A stretch of 64,000 bases of DNA from positions 124,001 through 188,000 of the forward strand of contig JAPYMA010000057.1 of the NCBI GenBank assembly GCA_035041965.1, read 5' to 3'. Under the pieces are notes generated by a model. That model searched no databases, was not told the origin of the DNA, and worked only from the letters and a program-made list of their open reading frames with translations. The position numbers were made by a program, and so were the translations under genes. This DNA comes from Anisakis pegreffii. Its lineage: Eukaryota > Nematoda > Chromadorea > Rhabditida > Anisakidae. This document shows, piece after piece, positions 10,940-24,587 of the stretch; the stretch's first letter is position 1; each line of letters starts with the position of its first letter.

Positions 10940-13900
10940 CCTTGATATGAGTCACTGAAAATAGTTCAGATTTGTCGGGAAAAAGTTGAATTTGAAAGTG
11001 TGAGAATGGTGTGATTCAGGTTGATGGTGCAAAAAGAAGACGATCGATTGTCTCAGATATTAACAATTCACCCGGAACGATGCATTCGATGTCGAAAAAC
11101 CATCAATTTTTAAGTATTTTAGGGGCTAGTGAAGAGTTTCATCTGAAAGAACTGCTGAATGATGAGTATGTACGTTTTTAAAAAAAAGTGTTTCTTTTTT
11201 TTTTAAACTCAGAAACGCAGTCAGGCGAAAACGTACAAAACGCTGCTTTGGGAATATTCTATGAGCATCTGTCAATAAGTAAATGACCACCAGCATCAAA
11301 ATTTTCGAATTACTACAACTCTATTTAAGTTTCATCACCTTACCGGATTGCTCTTGGGACAATCTGTTCAGTCTCTTTTGAACCTAACAAGAACTTGAAT
11401 GTTGGGCGTGCAAACAAATCAATTGGGTGGTTGATTATTCTTGGTTACCTCAAGACACTAAATTGCTCATTAAAAGTGAGGCAAATGTTTTTGAAATTCG
11501 AGTGTTTCATCAATCCATTCACCCTCGTCTTTGGTCAATTAAGTTCATATCGAACTTGGACAAAGATCCTTGGTTGTGTTTTGAGCATCCCTCCGATTAG
11601 TTCGCAGCCTTGAATGTCATATTCCTCCTTCAAACCGAACGGGTTGGAGGGCATTTGAAGTGAATGATTTGTGTCTTGTAGAAAATGATGTGGGCGATAA
11701 AAATGCATGGTGTCAGTGAAGTTTTCTTTGGATGAATGGTGCTTGTCAGATGAGATGAGTTAGCAAACCATCAATTTTTAAGTGCTTTAACAGCTGGTGA
11801 GGACTTTCATCTGGAAGAACAACTGAATGATGATTGTCTATGTTTCTAGGCAGAAAATGTTTCTCTTCCATGTTGTAAACGTTGAACGCTCATGCATCAA
11901 CACCAGACAGCTTAATTCAGCTTCTCAATATGCATCTAAAAGCGCAACGTTCTAATACACGTAATTGTGGATTCAACATCAAACCCACGCGAACCGATAA
12001 TGGCTGCACTCAGATGATGATTGAGTATAGTGACGAAAACACTGAGTAACAACAACACAGGGTAATCTATTTACAACAGCAATAATAATACTAACATTCA
12101 TATCAGCAGTAATAGTGGCATTGATGAAAATAATGATGTTGAGTAAAATGCCAGTAACAACAAAACTGACCAAAATATACAGTAATCAATATCGACAATG
12201 CTAGCAATCAGGGTGATTTATGGAGAATTAATGAAAGAACTGCGACAGGAATGTTTTGAAAAATGAGTTACGATTTGCGGGAAGAGGTTGAAATGTGAAC
12301 AATTGAAGTAAAAATCGAATTTTCGTCTATTCATGCATGCATGCGATACAAATGCAGACAGAAGAGCGGATCATTTTGAAAAGATTATTCTCATTGTTGT
12401 CGAATGAATCCGGTTGCTATGACGATTGTATCGTTTGAATAAAAGATGCATGTTACTCACTTCATTTTTTCATAATGTATCGCCGGATTTGGGTCGACAA
12501 TTTGCCATTTTCCTAGTGTATTTGAACATGCAAACTGATCATGATAGCGGCACGCGTTCTTCACTTGTGACAATCTGAAGTGATCGTTAATGCTGCTACA
12601 TAATACGGCAGTGTCCTTGCCATCTCAACGCACATATGTTTATAATATCGTCTTACTTATGAATTCACATAAACTAACAACACTAACTCAACGTCGTTAT
12701 TCCTTACAAATTAATTCCATATTCACAACCATCCATCCAGTCCCGAAACGTCATCCCATTATCTATCTCCACTCGTAATCTAATGCCATCTTGAAGTCTT
12801 CTCATTTGTTGTTCGTTTCATTCCCATCAAGCGTTGCCATCTTTTTGTTCATTGCAACAAATTTCCTTGAGTGTTACGAGAATCGTATTTCTTCGAGATT
12901 TAGTGATGAAACTGAACGTAGTCATTTGCAGAGCTTGTTCTGCTTCCTTTATCCAGATTAACTCGTTTTAGCATTATTTCCAGCTTCAGATCGCCAGGAA
13001 TTGCGTTAATTCATCTTGCGATGTAGCAGACAACTAGAAAACGATGATTGAATCACGTAGGGAAATTTCCCCATTTATTGGTGAATAAATCAGATGTTTG
13101 TGGGAACGTGGATAATGAACGCTCTCGGAACAGCCACACGAAATGGCAATTAACTTCGAGTCTCTTCAATTAGCACTGAATCATTTTAGCTTTAGTTCAG
13201 TTGGTTTGATTGATTTTTTAAGATGGTGTTCCGCTTGTAGAGGTACATCAGTTTGAAACGAGCAACATCATTCCATTTTCAACGATTTTTTCAGTTGCAA
13301 ATTCCCAAATTTATTCTATTTGTTTTGCAAATGAGATTTAAAAGATGAAATTATAAAACATCGAACTACTCTCCTTTGAACATCGAACTAGATTTTGAAT
13401 TGCCTCACATTGTTGAAGCATTTTCATTCTTCTTTTAATCCTATAAGCTGTTTTCAAATGTCAAGTGAACAAGTATGTTCAGTCTTTCTTGTGAACTTGC
13501 ATCGTTTGCTTTTTCGGTGTTGAGAAATCTACGAAAATTTCTTTTGGCGTTTGCATGTTTCGATGTTGAGAAATTCGAAACAACAGTTGTTATAGGTACA
13601 TACTCATATGTGTATGCACATCAGTTCGGCTTGATTTCTTATCTGCTTATAATTTACCTCGCTTACTTCATTTGATTCATTTCATTTAATTCACGGATGT
13701 AAACAACTCCGGTCAGTTACAATAGAAGGAAATGAAGTTAGGAATTGAAAGGAATTTTCATGATTCGACCATTGTGGCAACAATTTAATTAGATGTGGTT
13801 GAATAATTCTTGGGTACGCGTGATAGTAAGCAAAGATTAGTGAAAACAAGATCAAATGGTGACTTACTTTATCAAAATAGTTCCGTGTTTTGCAACTTGT

Positions 13901-16574
13901 TTTGATTAACACAACACAGTGTAGCTCATTTGAAATTGCCATTTCAAGAAACAAAAGTCCATCTATTTTGCATCTCTAATGCTTCAAGCAGAACAAAATT
14001 TCATTTTCAGCTTACAGTGAAAATTTTTCAAAAAAAAATCCACATTGAATCGCATTGTCAAATTTAATAAGTTCGTTGCACGATTGAGTGAGTTAGTTAT
14101 CGGTAAGTGATAACTCAATAAGTAATATATCGCAGGCGTTTTAACTTTCTAAAAGCGGAGTATCACATTATCAATATTTTCATTCTTAAAGGTCTCTTCT
14201 GCGATAATGCAAGCATTCTCTATTCGTCATTACAGTTAATTAGAGATGAAAAAAAGTTAAAAACGTGCTTTTTCATTAAGATCCATACGCTCTTCTGTCA
14301 CATTATCATCATCGAGCGAAACATCTAGCTGAATGAAGTGATTTCTGTTAATGTCACAGTTTACGCAAAACGGAGAATTGAAGACATCCTCTAAAGAAAT
14401 GGGTAATATGTATATTTATAGATTTAGGTGAAAATATTTGTATGTATGCAATAAGTATCATTTCGATGCGTAACTGGTCATCATCACGTAAAAATATAAT
14501 ACTTTCGAAACGAAATGCCCGAGCATGCCTCCTGTGTCAATCATATATCACGCGATCGTGCAGTGAAATGTTTGCTTATGTTTCGCTGGGATGACTCCCT
14601 TAATTAAGTAAATTATTCCACGTCTTCTTTATTATTCACAGCATATTTGTTTCATATTCGTTCAAATTGCTTGGTCACTTCCCTTTGAGTAACTATAGTT
14701 TTGGAAATTTATCCATTATAAGTTACGCGTTCAGCTAACTTTATTAGTTGATACTGAACAGAACACACGCTTGATAGCTGTCGGATATAAACCAAATGCA
14801 TTAGTCTTTTGGTCAGTCAAACTGAAACCATCGCATTTTGTGTAACCAGCAATAACGACAAAAGCTTCTGTGCCATGCAGAGCTCAAAAGCAATTGAATT
14901 TTCATTGAATGGGTACCTCTAGCTCTCGAATGAAATTATAATAGATAACTTAATGTGTGAATGAATTGAAGAATGCTTTATCAAATAAATGCTTTGAAAA
15001 CGTTATGCACGCATTTCATCGACAAGTGTTTACTTCATTAGTCGATGCATTCTCAAGTGATGGTTTGATCGTCTTCTGAGCAAAAACTTCTTTTAGGATT
15101 TCGCTTAAATTTTGCATTCAACTATTTTCTCTTGGTCCGCAAGGTATGTATAATCATTCGAAATGACTCGTTCTTTTCATAGCAACATTATAATACTGCA
15201 AGAGAAAAAAATAATTCAGGTTATTTCTTTTATACGCAGTATTATTACAAATGTTTCTTATTTCATCGCACATTCAATTGGATGAGTAGCATTGGTGAAA
15301 CTCATAAAACCCCCTCAGTATTAATGTATTTACCCTCGATTTGGTATTATAATCTGCGAAAAAACATCTACATTTACACATTTCCATCATTTGCAAAATA
15401 CTTTTGAATCTAGTTCAACCTATACCATCCACAAAATCATTTTGTCCTAAAATTGCTCAAGCCTAGACGAGCATTCCTCATCGGATCATTCTCAAGCAAT
15501 TTATAATATTACTGATAATTTTGCGTTTGAATATTATTCGTTTTCACCTGATGAAAATTACCACATTCATGTTTTAGTAACATCCGACTGCGTTATTATA
15601 AAGAATTCAGAAATATATTCGTAACAGTCGAATGATAGCTAGTTTATAAGTGTTATTCTCGTCTCCACTTCCGCATTTAATCGTCCATAAAATTGCACTT
15701 ATGAATTTTAACGATTCATTCTCTAAAGTTTCCCACTGAACACTTCAAACATACGATGATTAATGACAGATCCGTAATGTTGTGTGGATAAACACTGATC
15801 GATGACTATAGGTGACATTTCATTTTGAAGCGATATTTTGAACACCAACGCAACTTTTTTTTCAAACGAGGAGGGAGCCTCGCATGAATAGACTAAAAGA
15901 TTATATCAATCATACTGATGCTTAAGTTCAGGTGTTACCATCTCCTCGTTCTTGTTATCAGTTCATTGTCACGAATGCGTAGAGGTGAATTTAATTGAAG
16001 CATATTCATATTCAACTCTTCCATAGGTTATGATTCTATTCTTTCCACCTCCGTCGCACATTCGCGATGCTATACTGACTTCAGAATCCTCTCTTACCAG
16101 GTTTTTCATTGTAATATTTCCATCGGGTATCGATATTCCTCCTATTATAACGCAGTGGCTTTCAGCAACGTAAAATACTTATAACTTATGGTGATTCAGA
16201 ACGACATGCATATTGTTCAATTTTTAGAACAGTTCATACGTATTGCATTACGAGAGGATTTTTAACGGCCATTCTATTCAGACTGGGTGTTCAATCATCT
16301 CAATATTCATAATTCCAACTGTTCAGCCGAGAGCCGAATGCAAAGAATTGTTTTCGCTCTAATTTTGTCGCTACAATGAATGTGTTGTTAATTGATTGAT
16401 TGTTCATTAATTAACAGTTTGGAGACCTTTACTTCATGCAATTGTAAAAGTAGCAAAGGTTGTTTTTGTTGGTGCGATATCGATTCAAGAAGAATGTTGC
16501 GGTGATGCATAAACAAGTGCTGTTTTCAGTATTCTCTTGATATGAAGACTGACGACTTTCAATATTTTGAATAG
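10940..16574. other. Intergenic stretch, no gene recognised
   Basis: AT-rich sequence with only short open frames and no run of paired splice sites. No tandem array or element ends were picked out by eye. Confidence 0.45.
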
Positions 16575-16600
16575 AAATCGAAAAGAATAAAGTTATAAAA

Positions 16601-16703
16601 ATGAATGAACGTGGTGAAGCATACGCAAATGCACCACGTCGAACATTACCTCTGCCCACACTTGACCTCAATTCATTACAACCTCTTATTATGCCGATGA
16701 CTG
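16601..16703 (+). CDS. Candidate first coding exon, gene not identified
   Basis: ATG at 16601 has an A-rich nematode-like start context (ATAAAAATG), and a possible acceptor TTTTGAATAG ends at 16574. The frame reads MNERGEAYANAPRRTLPLPT and on to a strong donor ACTG|GTGAGT, leaving one base. Composition and donor argue for real coding sequence. It joins in frame to the block at 17791. It may be the 5' exon of a small gene in 16.6-18.6 kb or a distant 5' exon of unc-2. Confidence 0.45.
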
Positions 16704-17790
16704 GTGAGTTCGTTTTTGAAGTTTGTTGACCATCATCAAACAGTTCATTTTTATATATTCAGCCTAATGAAGGCAGCTTGGAGAGTTAAGAGAGTGTGTG
16801 CGAATCAAGGCGATTCATCCCAAAATTTTGACGATAGGTTGAACTTATGTTCAATGATGTGATCGATTTGGAGGAAGAATTGTGGATCTCTTCAAAAAAT
16901 TGCGGTGAATTACGATCGAATAGCACAGTCAAGATGACATTATTTGCTGACTGCTAGAGCTCTGATGTTGTGTACATGAGTTAATGTTCCTAAAGTGGAA
17001 GGAAACCTAAAATGCAGTTGAAGATTGCACGCGTCGATGAATGTATTATACAACGCTTATCAGGCTTTTAGGATGTTAGCTTAAGAATGGAGTAATTCAG
17101 AGAAAAGAAAGGCGAAGCGTAAATTATTATTTTCATGCCTTATTGACCATGTATAAAATATTTAAATAAGCTATTTCATACTCATTAGGTGCTTAAATAG
17201 ACATAAGAATGCTCTATAGGTACAGACATATTCATTAAATTCCTCAGTCAAATACAGCTTCACGAGGTGGTTCTTAAGCTGCTCCAATTTCTGAATTTAA
17301 CCACCCTATGACTGTTCATTTTTTGATTACGTCTTTACCCAGTGGGCAATTTCTAGCTATTGCGTTGGAATACTTTCACATTTATCATCACACTCTCTCT
17401 CTCTGAAGTCGACCAAAATAGTTTGTGGTTTCATTGTTTGGAGGCTCGTGCATACTGGTTTTCCGGAACGTGTAATGTTGAAAACAAATTTTCGAATTGT
17501 TCTGAAAGGATGATCCGTGAACTCTTTTACTGATTTAGATGGCCTTCATTATCGATCAAATTGGGTCACTTCTGAACCAAAATGTTGAAGGTTTTTACTG
17601 AATCAAGAGGAGATTTATCCGAAATTTGGTGCGGTAAATAAGCTGATGAATCGAGAGTGTTCTACGATTAGGTTCTGAATACAGAAATACAATGTTACAA
17701 AGAAGTTCGTTTTTGAGGTAGAACGATGAACCGTGTGAAATAATTGATTGTTTTGTTTCGGAAAGGAAATTATTGTTCAACACTTGAAAG

Positions 17791-17936
17791 AAATGGAACT
17801 TTTTAAAGGACTGTTGCCGTCACCAGTTCATCCGCGAAAGTTCTCGGAACGTGATAACGAAGAACTCATCGAAGGCCCGCGACCAGGCGAAGTGCTACGA
17901 GAGGTCGCAAAAATGGCCACTTGGCCAGCAGTGGGA
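17791..17936 (+). CDS. Candidate second coding exon, gene not identified
   Basis: The frame reads MELFKGLLPSPVHPRKF, then a charged block (SERDNEELIEGPRPGEVLRE) and ATWPAVGG, ending GGAGG|GTATTT with two bases over. The acceptor before it is weak (CACTTGAAAG). Another AG at 17765 would be out of phase with the 16601 exon. Codon use and the proline/charge pattern look coding. The two leftover bases fit both the block at 18285 and an acceptor at 27269 just before the unc-2 start. Confidence 0.45.
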
Positions 17937-18284
17937 GGGTATTTTCATTTCACTTCATTTCCATAGACCTAACCACTTCATGTGGTTTCTTCCCTACCAG
18001 TATACCGTAACATTATGAATCGTTCATTTAAATTCCAGTTACCCAATTCGTCTTCGTGTTCTCAATGTTCTTTTTCCACTGCAAATTACGATAGAAGGCA
18101 GTTGTAGCATTAATTGAACTCCGTTTGCACTGGCTGTCTAAATCACCGGAATGTACGGTAAATTCTATAATCGTTCAAAACGTTGACATGTTCCGTATCT
18201 CACTCTGAGACTGAGTTGGGTCGTCACATGAATCCAGACTGGTGTTTGTTGCGAACGGGAATTGCTCCTCGTTGAAAACCCCCG

Positions 18285-18567
18285 ATGCAGAGTATTCTCC
18301 CTGATGGTTTTGCTACCCAGCTGTGTTTGGTTGCGATTCTTCCTCCCTCCCGAATTCTTCTCGCGAATACTGCCCCTTTTCCCCTACGATCGGTTCGCTC
18401 CTCGTTGTTTTTGTAGGATCTACTCTAAGCTTGTCCGTTTAGCGACCGAGCGCAGAAGCCCTCCACGAGATTTCCTTGACATTGCGAACATTTGCATGAA
18501 TCATCCTTATGTGGTGAAAATTTTGTATATTTTGCTTCCGAATCGACAATGGCTCTCTTTTCGATAA
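18285..18567 (+). CDS. Candidate third exon, hydrophobic, gene not identified
   Basis: Acceptor GATGCAG ends at 18284. The frame that continues from 17936 stays open to a TAA at 18565-18567. It opens with a hydrophobic, proline-broken stretch (VFSLMVLLPSCVWLRFFLPP) that could span a membrane, then Arg-rich sequence and RDFLDIANICMNHPYV. The layout and DFLDI faintly recall LETM1-domain proteins, but that is too weak to name it. A further acceptor (TGTGATTCAG, ends 18648) is followed by an open block reading SGLGQSLRSELCLLLGLDEL in one frame, so the real 3' end may differ. Confidence 0.3.
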
Positions 18568-18639
18568 TCTATAAAGTTTGAACTGGCGCAGCAATGTACC
18601 GCGATTTATTTCATGCTCATTCGCCGGCATCAAACTGTG

Positions 18640-20279
18640 ATTCAGGTTCAGGCTTGGGTCAAAGCTTACGCTCAGAACTGTGTCTATTGCTAGGATTAGA
18701 TGAACTCTTAGGAGTGAAGAAATATCCGTTATACTGATGGATCATTACGAGCTGCACACTTTATTGGTCGTTTCGGCACAAGTCTATTTCAAACAATCGT
18801 AGGTACGATGTGAAACCTTGAGATATTCATTATCTCGATTAAGAGACTGCCTCTTTTCCTTTTTGCATGTCTCTTGCATGTGTGCACCCTTTCACAAATA
18901 TATTTGATGCGTTCGTTCTCAGGTAATCATTGGAAATTCGCAATTTTCGGTGAGTGCGGAGCGGAATTCAATGTTTAAGTGAGAAATGCGACTAGATTCA
19001 TTGTGCAAAAAGCGGGAGAGTGCAGTAAAGTGCTCGATGAGCGTATACAATTGAGCGATTCGAGATTGAACGAATCACAATTGAGTAAAAGTCCTCAATA
19101 GGCACCGAATTGGAATCACTAGCAATGAGCAATATCATAGCAATGACTGTTGTCACAACTGACGGCTTAACAACGATCGTTCGAGCAGAAGTGAACGAGA
19201 TTGCGGGAATATTTAAAGATGCGTATGATAGATGTTATGCAACAAGCACTGCAAAAAAACTCGCTGACTGCATAATGCTGTGATATTGCTTCAAATGTCT
19301 GCTAATACGCTTCGTTTTAAGCATTTCACGCTTCTTCTGTAACTTATCAATCCTCTCGTGTTTCGCGTCCGGCAATATTGTCAGGTTTTACTCTGTCATC
19401 TTCGAACTCTGTATTAATTCATCCACATTTCGGTACTACTTATGTGGTAACAGAGTCATTTTTGGTCTCATAAGGACTTACTTAAACTGTGATTATCGTT
19501 TTGGCAGTAGTTACAGCTGGAATATTTGGAATCGCGCCGTAGTAAATATGTAAAACACATGTTCGCGGCACATTTAAAATATATATCTATCATATGTTTA
19601 CTTTTCGTATCACTGAATATGAATCTTTGAATTCCTAGGAAGATATTTCAATTATAAAAAGTTTCTATGAATATGAACTGTTGTTTACAAAGAAAAAATA
19701 AACTTGACAAGAATTGATGATCTATCGTTCACTGAACTGTCGAACGTATATGATTGTTGCACTGACATAGAATCAGCACTGAAAATTTATTCAATAGCAT
19801 CAGCATCATCAAGATACAATAAACAATCCCAAATACCGCACTGTTTATCGCTTGAAATCACAACACATGCGGCGGTTGTTGGACTCTAAACCGTTGGCTG
19901 CACTCCTCAACGCTCACCACTGAGTCTGTACCAGAAGCCCGAGAATCTGTAAAGAACCGAGCAACTCGAAGCTTACACATGGTTTGTTTGGTATCCGAAT
20001 CCCCATCTTTGCATTCATTTTTAAAATTGACCTTATGTTTTGTACTATATAATTGGTCTTTACAATTGATCTTGTCATTATATAAGAAAACTACGTGCAC
20101 GAAAACGTGCTATTTCAAATTGGCTCAGATGGCTGAAATAATATCCTTATTAAGTTGTCTGGACACTTGAATTCTGTTTCAACGGAAGATTTCCACGTTC
20201 TTATTCATCTCAGATCAACTCGTCTTCAAGTAAAATTACATCTTTATCAATATCCAACTACTGTAGAAATGAACAAGTG
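18640..20279. other. Non-coding stretch, no gene recognised
   Basis: Apart from the possible extra exon just after 18648 noted with the preceding gene, the open frames are short, low-complexity and unsupported by splice sites. Confidence 0.4.
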
Positions 20280-20491
20280 AAGTGGCCTACATAGGAGAGG
20301 GAAGGGGGCGAAGCGGACGCGGTCTCTTCGAAGAAGGGAGAAGAAAGTGAGAAAACGAAGGAGGATAAGAGGGAGTTGGAAAGTAAGAAAAATAAGCTCA
20401 GAATAATACATCCCTCCAAAAATTCAGCTTTATTTGGACCAGACCAGTTTTGCACCACACCCTCGGAAAAACCATCCTGGCTATGGCACTG
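20280..20491. mobile_element. Degenerate hAT-like MITE
   Basis: The right end read in reverse is CAGTGCCATAGCCAGGATGG, a well-known style of hAT terminal sequence. The left end AGTGGCCTACATAGGAG is a diverged inverted copy that has lost its first C. Between them lies a purine-rich tract (AAGGGGGCGAAG, GAAGAAGGGAG). The 8-bp flanks are only loosely similar, as expected of an old copy. There is no coding capacity. Confidence 0.5.
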
Positions 20492-22901
20492 ACCAAGCGT
20501 TGCTACTGAATAGATTATATTTTGCAAAACAGCTTATCGTTGCATGTGCTTGCATGAGTTGATGTTCTCGGAATTATACAGCTGTATTACACAGTTGCAT
20601 CCGGAGTATTTGATGGAGCATACATTCCTTTCTGATGCCCTCAACTCAAACATTCCAGCTTTGTGATGCATATTGAATTCCGTTTTAAAAGATTTAGGAA
20701 ATTGACGTTTCTCATCATAATATAAATGGCAAGAAATGTCAGTGGTCTCAGTGATCAAAATGGTCGTTCTCATTTCAACTTTTTGTCTTTTTTCTTTGGT
20801 TTCTTAAGTATACGCCAAGTCGTGGTCATGATTTGTATATTCAATGGACAAACTGGAAGAATTTCAGATTGGTGTCATGCAAGTTAAGAAAAATTGGTCG
20901 GTGAAAGAGAGAAACTCACACTGAGTATTGCCCTAACAATGTGTTCTTATGACTTGTCATATTGCTGAAAATATGGCGAGTCCTTCACTGAACTTCACAC
21001 TGAGCAAGTATTTTCATAAGCACCTCGATAAAACCTGAAAAGACTATTTTGTATATATTATGATTGACGGAGATGGGAGAAGGTGCTTAAAAGAAGACTC
21101 CTATTAGGTATATCTTGAAAAATATCATCGAGTGCATCTAGAAAGTGCACTGAAACGCGTAATGTTCGTACCATGATGACTATTTGTCAAGAAAAAATAT
21201 CTGAAAATTATTCGCCGAAAACAATGATTTAATATTTTTATGACTTTTTCGTCAGCCATCAATTCTTATTATTTTCCTCACTAAAGTCATGCAAGAGTGA
21301 GTGAAAATATTGGTTATCAGTCTTGTGTTTGATAAGCTTAACTAGTGAAGTGCTGTGAGAAATGACAAAATGTAAGAATGTGAGCGCAAACAAATTTTTA
21401 TGATTGATTTTTGCTTTGAGGCAAATGAATTGAAATGAACATGGGATTTAGCAAGAAAATAGATGAATAAATTTGTCGTGATGATGATTTTAAGCGGTGC
21501 TGCAGATGTTAACGAGTGGTTGCTCGTTTGCCGGTTGTCACATTCCTTGAAGCACTTCTTCAGCACACACTTGACTTCTATTTGTTGTAATTGATGTGTC
21601 AAAGAGTGGTACACAAATTGCCAGCTTACCTTACTAAGTGGCAGTGATGTCGGATTCAATTTTGCAATCACTCATTCTCGTTTTCGGTGAAATCCATTCC
21701 GGTGGACGTCCTCCATGAACGTTATTGTCACATTACGTCAACATCACTTCTAGTTGTGTTCTACCGATGTATACCATATTTGGATGCAATTTTTTAATTC
21801 AAGTTAGGAATTAGAACACATTAGCCTTAATGCATTTCAACTTGCGAGCAGCCTTCATCTGCTACTGCCTTCGATGCTATTACCTCTGATGATCTACTTC
21901 TGATGCTGTTTGTTTGTTCAATCCTTCTTCTGCTATTCGTTGTTTGATCTGACCATATCCACAAATTCAGTCTGTTTAACCTTTCTGATCTTCTGAAACA
22001 GTCATCTGTTTTCTCTTGAACAATGCCTGAAACTGCACTAGACGCCTATCGACAACCAGGAACATTCACGCTTCTGTATTATTCATATTTATGGAACCGC
22101 CGTCATCGGTAAGCGATTCCATCTTCATTTTTCTTAAAATCATATTCTGCGTCAGCACTTATTTGTTCAGTGTGCTAAAGGTTGACGACTTGGCATATTT
22201 TGTTCTTGCTTTTGGTAATTTTAATGATGTTCATGTGAAATGTTCATAGCTGTGATCTCGGTATTCCGCAAAGAAATGCCGTTCAAACTTTAAAAACATC
22301 CTTCCATGATTAGTATTTTTATTTTTTCGCGATTTGAGCAGTACAATTTTTCATGAACATAAGTTCTCTCATATTTACAAACGCCCTGCATCTGTACTTC
22401 CTACAAAGTCGTTTCATCTCATCGCTTTCTGTCCGTACCAACCGGGCCACTCAATATTGAAATGAAATGCAGTAGCAATCAGATGTGCATTGGCTATTTG
22501 AATATTATTTGAGGGCGGTATTTTAGAAAATTGTTCAAATTTTTCACTTCAAAATGTTACCTCATTGTGAAAATGCATTTTGAGTATTTCTAGAATGGCT
22601 GTTGTGGTTCGTTTTGTCGATAATTGGAGTTCATAATTCCAGATTTGTTACACGTTGATGGGACAGCATAACAGTTATTGCTTATTAGATGTTTGGTAAT
22701 CCTTTGTATCAATGAAAATGGAGTGATTTCAAAAAAAAATATTAAGTTGTTCATTCAGACTTGCCTTTGCTATTGAAAGGCATAAGACAGATTTGAAATT
22801 TCTTGTCAATTAGTATTCTCTTGATCGAGACATACACTCTGAATTTCGGTGACCATTCCGTGCAATATTTTAATAATTAAGATCTCGAACAGTTTCAAAT
22901 A
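20492..22901. other. Non-coding stretch, no gene recognised
   Basis: AT-rich with scattered short frames. Nothing repeated or splice-flanked was identified. Confidence 0.4.
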
Positions 22902-24585
22902 CAGGTATACCTCAATTTAGATCGGTAATCGGTTCTATGAAGGGCGACTCAAGTCGCAGAACGACTTGAGTCGAATTTACTTATCACTAGACTAAACCAA
23001 AAATAATCATTCGCAATTCTGTATTTTATTTATGAATGTATTTTTAATAGTATATGGTTAACAAGAATTTATTTCAAGCTTACAAACAAATAAATGTTAT
23101 TTTTAGTGCAGAAGTAATACAGTGCAGAAAAAATATATAATACATACTGTAAATATACGTATTTTAATATGCTTTACTATACTTTGATCTTTATTTAGTG
23201 CATAGTAACATGATTTCATGTGCTTTCAACGGTTTGCTACTGAAATTATGATTAGGGTTTGCACGGGATCCCGGGATTTCAGTTCTAATCCCGATCGCAG
23301 GATTTAAGTTTTGAAAAATCCCGGGATTTTGAAATTTGATAAAACAGGTCAATTTGTGTGAATTTTGATAGTATACCCATCTTGAAACAAATCTTAAACA
23401 TATCTCATTCATATGCAGTCATCTTTGCTATTTGCCCTCTGTCATTGATGAATAGCTAAGGAAATAGACGCAAACTGGACGAATGATATGATCAACGACA
23501 GCTCGATGAACTTTTACGTAACATTTAACATTGAATATTCAACTGATTATTCTGCTCTTCATCGGTTTATATCACGCTCATCTGGATGCATTTCTAAGTA
23601 AACTAAAAGAGATAATCACATTTTCTAATAAGAACCAAGAGCAACAAAGTTCAACGAAATATTTTGAGTCATTTCCTCCTACGCAATTTGTTCGGCTTCA
23701 ATATTCCATCTGTTGATTCAACTGTATGTTCCAAAGACTGCAAGTCTTTTTACTCCGCTATTTGGAAACATTTTCATTCAATTGAAATGTACACAATTTC
23801 TCACTGAGTTCACTCGTAGTGAGAATTCATTGTCGAAGTGAGCAAAATTGTTGCACTCAAAAGGATCTTAAGCTTGAATATCAAGTACATTTGCATGATT
23901 TCTAATCGAAATTGTCAATTATGTAAGGGTTCGATGAAAATCCATCGCGGATGTTTTTTTCACTTTTTAAGGAAACTCTGAACTTTTAATTTTTTCAAAA
24001 TTCAAATGATTCATGCGATGCATTTCTTTCGTTAAAAAAAGAAATTTTCGAAACGGCAGAATTCAGCTGACGTTAATACTGAAAGAAAATGGACTTGAAG
24101 ATTACAAATAAGTGTTTGAGAATCAAGAATTTCATATTCACATGCAACTGAACTCTTATTAGCTTGGACCTGAGATGACAAAATGCTTTAACAGAGAAAT
24201 TGCAGTATGACCTTGCGGCATGATCATTAACATCATTATATGAAATATTAATTTGAATTTGAATAATTTGGTTTCTAGGATGTGTTCAATAATTTGTTGA
24301 ATTAACTCCTTTCTGATTAGTAGTGAACATATTGGTTCGAAAAAAACTGTGTTTAAACATGTCCCACATCGATATTTCAAAAATTGTTCGATTCCGGGAT
24401 AATCCGGAGATCAAAAATCGATCCCGGGATTGAAGAAACGCTGGGATTTTGTAAATCCTATTGACGACTTAAAGTTGAATAAAATGTCTTAAACTTGATT
24501 TTTATCTTTCCACATATTTTCTTTGACAAACGACGTATAATAAAGTACGACCTATCTCGAAACGATTTATCCCGAGGTATACCCG
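22902..24585. mobile_element. Tc1/mariner-like element with TA duplication
   Basis: The left end is TA|CAGGTATACCTCAATTTAG and the right end in reverse is TA|CGGGTATACCTCGGGATAA. These are inverted repeats with a shared core GGTATACCTC, each flanked by TA (22900-22901 and 24586-24587). TA duplication is the hallmark of the Tc1/mariner group. No intact transposase frame is visible; the longest internal frames are about 73 codons. It contains a second repeat with CCCGGGATT motifs at both ends. Confidence 0.65.
23253..24465. repeat. CCCGGGATT-bearing repeat nested in the mariner-like element
   Basis: The left part begins TAGGGTTTGCACGGGATCCC with several ATCCCGGGATT motifs (23253-23340). The right part (about 24388-24465) has the same motifs inverted (TCGATCCCGGGATTGAAG). 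A TAGGGTTTGCACGGGATCC end is of hAT style. Limits are approximate and no target duplication was found. A related partial copy lies in an unc-2 intron near 38245-38400. Confidence 0.5.
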
Positions 24586-24587
24586 TA

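Noticed and set aside
18439..18633. Antisense open frame
   Set aside because: It overlaps the candidate exon on the + strand and has no supporting splice context.
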